A DNA stretch of 64,000 bases. Origin: Halorarius halobius (GTDB taxonomy: Archaea > Halobacteriota > Halobacteria > Halobacteriales > Haloarculaceae). Of this stretch, positions 60,956-64,000 are shown piece after piece (position 1 is the first letter of the stretch; the number at the start of each line of letters is the position of its first letter). The notes beneath the pieces were generated by a model that was given only the letters and a program-made list of their open reading frames with translations, ran no database searches and was not told the DNA's origin. The stretch spans positions 2,129,227-2,193,226 of the forward strand of contig NZ_CP101161.1 in NCBI RefSeq assembly GCF_024298865.1, written 5' to 3'. The position numbers were made by a program, and so were the translations under genes.

Positions 60956-61389
60956 TATGACGGAACCTCACTCTCGCCAATCGTCTGAGAGGAGCCACCA
61001 CCAGGGGAGTTCCAGATTACGCGCACCGTCTCCTCTGCAGTACCGGTGGCATACGCCCCGCTGGTGCCGGTGTTTATCGTTCCGGAGAACGCCGACCCAG
61101 AACTGTACTCACCACTTCCACAGTCGGACGCGTCACTCCCGCCCACTTGGACATTGACGTTGTCGGCATCGACATCTTGGCCACCAGTATGCGTAATTTG
61201 AACACAGGTCGTACTGTCGTACTCGAACTGGAAGTTCGCGTTCGGTGCGCTACTCTGGACTTGGTCGCCGAGCCCCAGCACGAACGTCCCGATGACGGCG
61301 GCCAGGATCACGGTGATGGCGACCATCAGTATCACACCTATGACGGGACTGACGGCGTCCTCGTCTGCAATCAGGTTTTTCAGTTGCAT
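60955..61389 (-). CDS. Type IV pilin, DUF1628 type (first of three)
   Basis: 144 residues, the first and shortest of the operon. The prepilin leader MQLKNLIADED and anchor match the others. The short head contains CVQITHTGGQDVDADNVNVQ and a second Cys in SDCGSGEY, so unlike the others it could form a disulfide. The tail is VIWNSPGGGSSQTIGESEVP. Confidence 0.93.
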   Translation of the reverse strand: MQLKNLIADEDAVSPVIGVILMVAITVILAAVIGTFVLGLGDQVQSSAPNANFQFEYDSTTCVQITHTGGQDVDADNVNVQVGGSDASDCGSGEYSSGSAFSGTINTGTSGAYATGTAEETVRVIWNSPGGGSSQTIGESEVPS

Positions 61390-61703
61390 CGTGTATGTCT
61401 CCCGCGCCAGCGTCGACGCCCCAACATCGCCGGGCGTCGTGACAGGGGCGCGTTAATTCCTCAACTTAGGCCCTTACTATAAAACCCAGTATCGAAATCA
61501 GAACTCGAAACGACCGAAAGCCGACTATATGAGGCGAGCGGGGTGAGTCGGCGAATGGATTTATCAGGCTGGCAACCACACACCCGTTGAGGAGCGTTGT
61601 CGAGGCCAGAGTTGCGCGCTCCTCCTCCCGCGCCACGGTCGCGCGCCGGTTGTGTGTCCGGCGCCGACCCCATTTCACACCGACGAGCGACGGCACCGAT
61701 TAG
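61390..61703. promoter_or_regulatory. Upstream region of the pilin operon, 314 bp
   Basis: On the minus strand GGTTTTATAGTAA (61475-61487) is the likely TATA box of the pilin operon, about 90 bp before the first ATG, which implies a leader of about 65 nt, unlike the leaderless genes elsewhere. The rest, up to the stop of the integrase gene, contains no convincing gene and no tRNA. Confidence 0.45.
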
Positions 61704-62294
61704 CTACCGAACGGCCGCCCCAATCTTCGACTCGGTGGGTTCGTTCAGATACGGCTCAATCGCGGAGTAGCTACTCCACCCGCCGATGCTCATCATTTCG
61801 CGGACACCGACGCCGCGCTCGACGAGGTGGTGGTTCGCCCACGACCGCCGGAGGTCGTGACTCGACACCTCGCGGAACCGGTCGTCGCCGCGGTCGTCGG
61901 CGACCTGCTCGGCGGCCTCCTCGACCCACCGCCGGACGGACCGCGGCGACACCGAGACCCACGACTCGGTGGCGTCGAGCCCGCGCTCGCGGGAGAAGCG
62001 GCGGACGTTCTCCTCTACGTCTTCGGGCATCCAGGCGTCGCGGACCTTCGGGGCACCGCCCGCGGTGTTCTTCCCGCGGACCTCGAACAGCCATATCTCG
62101 CCGTCCTCGCTCCACCGGAGGCCATCGTCGCACGGGTAGGGCACTTCGTCAGAGCGGAGGCCACACCGCCCCATCAACTGCATGGCTATCTCGCGTTCCC
62201 AGTCGGTCGCTCCGGCGGCGCGCTCGACCGCGGCCAGTTCGTCGGGAGCGAGCCAGCACTTCGTCACGTCCCCGGAGTCGTCGAGCCGAACCAT
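61704..62294 (-). CDS. Short tyrosine recombinase/integrase
   Basis: 196 residues. Catalytic positions are R47 (GRCGLRSDEV), K75 (EVRGKNTAGG), H146 and R149 (SSHDLRRSW) and Y182 (AIEPYLN). The residue usually His/Trp before the Tyr is W173 (GGWSS). There is no N-terminal SAM-like DNA-binding domain, so it is a minimal catalytic unit of the haloarchaeal type. No flanking att repeat is recognised. Its position between pilins and toxin-antitoxin modules marks an accessory region. Confidence 0.87.
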   Translation of the reverse strand: MVRLDDSGDVTKCWLAPDELAAVERAAGATDWEREIAMQLMGRCGLRSDEVPYPCDDGLRWSEDGEIWLFEVRGKNTAGGAPKVRDAWMPEDVEENVRRFSRERGLDATESWVSVSPRSVRRWVEEAAEQVADDRGDDRFREVSSHDLRRSWANHHLVERGVGVREMMSIGGWSSYSAIEPYLNEPTESKIGAAVR

Positions 62295-62452
62295 AACCGG
62301 ATTTTGTGGACAACTAGGATAGTTCTTCGGGTGGTCGGGCGGTCAACGGCGGGTCAGACGGGGGTGAATCGGAGAATATTGTCCGAGTTGTGAATGAACT
62401 CGGACACGCCGTTTCGGAGACTGGCCCGGTCTCGGAAGCGGCCGCTCCCCCG

Positions 62453-62504
62453 AATCACTCCGGTCGACCGAAGTGTTTTGCCGGGCGGTCCCATATTCGT
62501 GGGC
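62453..62504 (+). promoter_or_regulatory. Promoter/operator of hicBA module 1
   Basis: ATCACTCCGGTCGACCGAAG then TGTTTTG. The perfect palindrome CGGTCGACCG is at 62461-62470; TGTTTTG, a TATA-like element, is about 28 bp before the ATG at 62505. The palindrome lies where TFB would bind, so a repressor there could block initiation. The whole block recurs upstream of module 2. Confidence 0.6.
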
Positions 62505-62780
62505 ATGAGCACGCTCACCGATGACGACGACCGTCCGACCGAGGGCGTCGAGTTCATCCACGAGGACGATGGGTCGATTACGGCCCGCGACATCGAGACG
62601 GGCGTCGCGTCGTTCGGTGAGACGAAGGCCGAGGCGCTGTCGATGCTCGCCGAGGCGCTGACGCTTCACGAAGGCGGCGGCGACCCCATCGAGGACGAGG
62701 AGGCATTCCTCGACGAAATCGGCGTGGACGCAGACGAGATTGCGGACGACCCGAAGGACCTCCCCGAGTTCCTGCAGTAG
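62505..62780 (+). CDS. HicB-like antitoxin, module 1
   Basis: 91 residues. The partial RNase H-like fold of HicB is seen as VEFIHEDDGSITARDIETGV and FGETKAEALSMLAEALTLHE. The C-terminus (DEEAFLDEIGVDADEIADDP) is acidic, with no clear HTH or RHH. It should neutralise the HicA encoded 2 bp downstream. The upstream in-frame ATG at 62394 precedes the promoter and is ignored. Confidence 0.85.
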   Translation: MSTLTDDDDRPTEGVEFIHEDDGSITARDIETGVASFGETKAEALSMLAEALTLHEGGGDPIEDEEAFLDEIGVDADEIADDPKDLPEFLQ

Positions 62781-62782
62781 CC

Positions 62783-63028
62783 GTGTCGCGGACGACCGAT
62801 TTCTCCGGCCGCGACATCGTGAAGGTACTCCGTAGCCACGGCTACCAGTTCGTCAGTCGAACGGGGAGCCACGTTCAGATGCGGGACACGACAGACGACG
62901 GCGAGGTGCGGAACGTCACGGTTCCGATGAAACAGCGGATACCAGAAGGGACGCTTCGCAACATCGCAGAACAGTGTGGCGCAAACGAGTTCGACGAGTG
63001 GTGCGAGTGGGCCGACCGGAACCGGTGA
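62783..63028 (+). CDS. HicA-like mRNA interferase toxin, module 1
   Basis: 81 residues, GTG start. The double-stranded RNA-binding-like fold is complete: SGRDIVKVLRSHGYQFVSRT, the catalytic H30 in TGSHVQMRD, VTVPMKQRIPEGTLRNIAEQ and the end CEWADRNR. It would cleave mRNA when free. It lies 2 bp after its hicB. Confidence 0.88.
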   Translation: MSRTTDFSGRDIVKVLRSHGYQFVSRTGSHVQMRDTTDDGEVRNVTVPMKQRIPEGTLRNIAEQCGANEFDEWCEWADRNR

Positions 63029-63035
63029 GTCGCCG

Positions 63036-63087
63036 CATCACTCCGGTCGACCGAAGTGTTTTGGCGGCCGGTCCCATACTCGCAGGC
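63036..63087 (+). promoter_or_regulatory. Promoter/operator of hicBA module 2
   Basis: Near copy of the module 1 block: ATCACTCCGGTCGACCGAAG and TGTTTTG are identical. The palindrome is at 63044-63053, exactly 44 bp from palindrome start to ATG as in module 1. Confidence 0.6.
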
Positions 63088-63333
63088 ATGAGCACCGGCC
63101 GGGAAATCCGCCTCACCGAGAACGACGACGGGCGGTGGACGGCGCGCGACATCGCCGCGGAGGTCACGTCACAGGGACGAACCCGCGAGGAGGCGCTTAC
63201 AAACCTCGATGAAGCGGTCGCACTCGCGGCTGGCGACATCGGCCACGAGCCGACCGACGAGGAGCTCCGCGACCTCGGCATCGACCCCGCGGACAACACG
63301 TCCGGCGGCGAACTCCCCGACGTGTTGCAGTAG
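63088..63333 (+). CDS. HicB-like antitoxin, module 2
   Basis: 81 residues: IRLTENDDGRWTARDIAAEV, TSQGRTREEALTNLDEAVAL and the end GELPDVLQ, parallel to the first copy's DLPEFLQ. It lacks the longer acidic C-terminus of module 1. Its hicA starts 5 bp after the stop. Confidence 0.85.
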   Translation: MSTGREIRLTENDDGRWTARDIAAEVTSQGRTREEALTNLDEAVALAAGDIGHEPTDEELRDLGIDPADNTSGGELPDVLQ

Positions 63334-63338
63334 CCTGG

Positions 63339-63590
63339 ATGGGGCGCTCTACGTTTTCCGGGTACGATGTCGTGAAGGTCCTCGTGAACGCTGGGGACTT
63401 CGAATATCGGCGGGCGGCGGGCGACCACGCGCAACTTGCGTACGACCACCCGACGAACCCCGACGACAGGCGGCGCGTCACCGTGCCGTTGCACGATGAA
63501 CTCTCGACGGGCACGCTCCGCGACATCGCCGACGACGCCGGAGCAAAGGACTTCGAGGCGTTCTGCGAGTGGGTCGACCGGAACCGCTGA
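63339..63590 (+). CDS. HicA-like mRNA interferase toxin, module 2
   Basis: 83 residues. SGYDVVKVLVNAGDFEYRRA, catalytic H30 in AAGDHAQLAYD, VTVPLHDELSTGTLRDIADD and CEWVDRNR. It keeps the same architecture and ending as copy 1 but differs at many residues, so cross-neutralisation by the other HicB is uncertain. Confidence 0.88.
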   Translation: MGRSTFSGYDVVKVLVNAGDFEYRRAAGDHAQLAYDHPTNPDDRRRVTVPLHDELSTGTLRDIADDAGAKDFEAFCEWVDRNR

Positions 63591-63603
63591 AGAACCCGCT
63601 GGG

Positions 63604-63936
63604 TCACTCCTTGCCGTCGGGCTGGTTCCACGCGGCCCGGAGCCGGCTGTTCGCGGCGTACAGCCCGAACAGCGGGACGCCCACACCCACGAACAGATGC
63701 GACAGCGTCACGGGGTAGTAGGCGGGCGCGAGCCCCTGCCGGCCGACCGACTCCGTGGGCACGGCCAGCGCCTCGGTCGGCACCATGAACGTCCCGAGCC
63801 ACACGCCCACGGCGAACGCCAGCGGCGCGGCCGCGAGCACGAGCGCCTGCTCGCGGGCGGTCAGCCGACCGACCACGCGCCCGACCGGACCCGGTTCGTG
63901 CTCGCGCTCCTCGCGGCGGTCGTCGACGGTGCTCAT
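63604..63936 (-). CDS. Small membrane protein, unknown
   Basis: 110 residues. A charged N-terminus (MSTVDDRREEREHEPGPVGR) precedes one hydrophobic helix (about 30-52) and a second (about 76-96), ending LYAANSRLRAAWNQPDGKE. The ATG overlaps the stop of the gene upstream (ATGA), so it belongs to an operon that continues out of the window. Family not recognised. Confidence 0.65.
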   Translation of the reverse strand: MSTVDDRREEREHEPGPVGRVVGRLTAREQALVLAAAPLAFAVGVWLGTFMVPTEALAVPTESVGRQGLAPAYYPVTLSHLFVGVGVPLFGLYAANSRLRAAWNQPDGKE

Positions 63937-64000
63937 CGCTGGCCCTCGCTGTCGACGGCCGTTCCGGGCAGGTCGCCACCGTCCTGCTCGCGGAGGTTCT
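63933..64000 (-). CDS. 3' end of an unidentified gene
   Basis: Twenty-one complete codons before a TGA are visible (NLREQDGGDLPGTAVDSEGQ, then Arg). The stop overlaps the start of the small membrane protein gene. The fragment is too short to identify. Confidence 0.5.
   Translation of the reverse strand, partial: NLREQDGGDLPGTAVDSEGQR

Overview
The window is high-GC, gene-dense DNA from a halophilic archaeon (class Halobacteria). The evidence is very acidic predicted proteins, Tat and lipobox export signals, TATA boxes about 25-30 bp upstream of many start codons (leaderless transcripts), bacterioruberin genes, archaeal translation factors (aIF5A, aIF1A, aIF2-beta), deoxyhypusine synthase, transcription factor S, a beta-RFA-P synthase homologue and haloarchaeal DUF1628-type pilins. 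The species cannot be named from this sequence alone. About 77 coding regions are supported. No rRNA, tRNA or CRISPR array was seen.

Left part (1-22 kb). A truncated DsbA-like lipoprotein and its membrane partner are followed by a Tat-exported subtilase, archaeal ornithine cyclodeaminase, UspA and a PurD-like ATP-grasp protein with an eroded partial copy just downstream. The carotenoid block comes next: crtB, then the overlapping operon crtD-lyeJ-cruF for C50 bacterioruberin, with a double-cupredoxin lipoprotein divergent from crtD. An SDR, a ZIP transporter, a carotenoid oxygenase and two tandem acetyltransferases follow. aIF5A and an agmatinase-family gene form an operon; deoxyhypusine synthase lies about 24 kb further on, so much of the hypusine pathway is in the window.

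Middle (22-49 kb). This holds a pilin-like secreted protein, an AarF/UbiB-type kinase, Hsp20, homoserine kinase, a large membrane protein built from four internal repeats, TrkA flanked by two stand-alone Lrp/AsnC ligand-binding domains, two separate E1-alpha dehydrogenase subunits without a visible E1-beta, YchF, RtcA, a low-GC membrane-anchored ASST-like protein, aIF2-beta fused to TRAM, aIF1A, a cold-shock protein and a PIN toxin-antitoxin pair. A co-oriented set at 46.6-49.05 kb (a KaiC-like protein lacking the Walker A lysine, two zinc-cysteine proteins, then TFS) looks like a functional unit linked to transcription.

Right part (49-64 kb). A low-GC amidohydrolase sits between GC-rich repeat-like intergenic DNA. 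Metabolic genes follow (glutamate dehydrogenase, creatininase family, methyltransferase, ilvD), then a histidine kinase and an AI-2E-type exporter. From 59.0 to 63.6 kb there is an accessory region: three tandem type IV pilin genes with identical N-terminal anchors, similar tails and variable middles; a downstream gene with HTH-like and possibly LAGLIDADG-like features; a short tyrosine recombinase; and two tandem hicBA modules, each behind an almost identical promoter carrying the palindrome CGGTCGACCG at the same spacing. The window ends inside another minus-strand operon.
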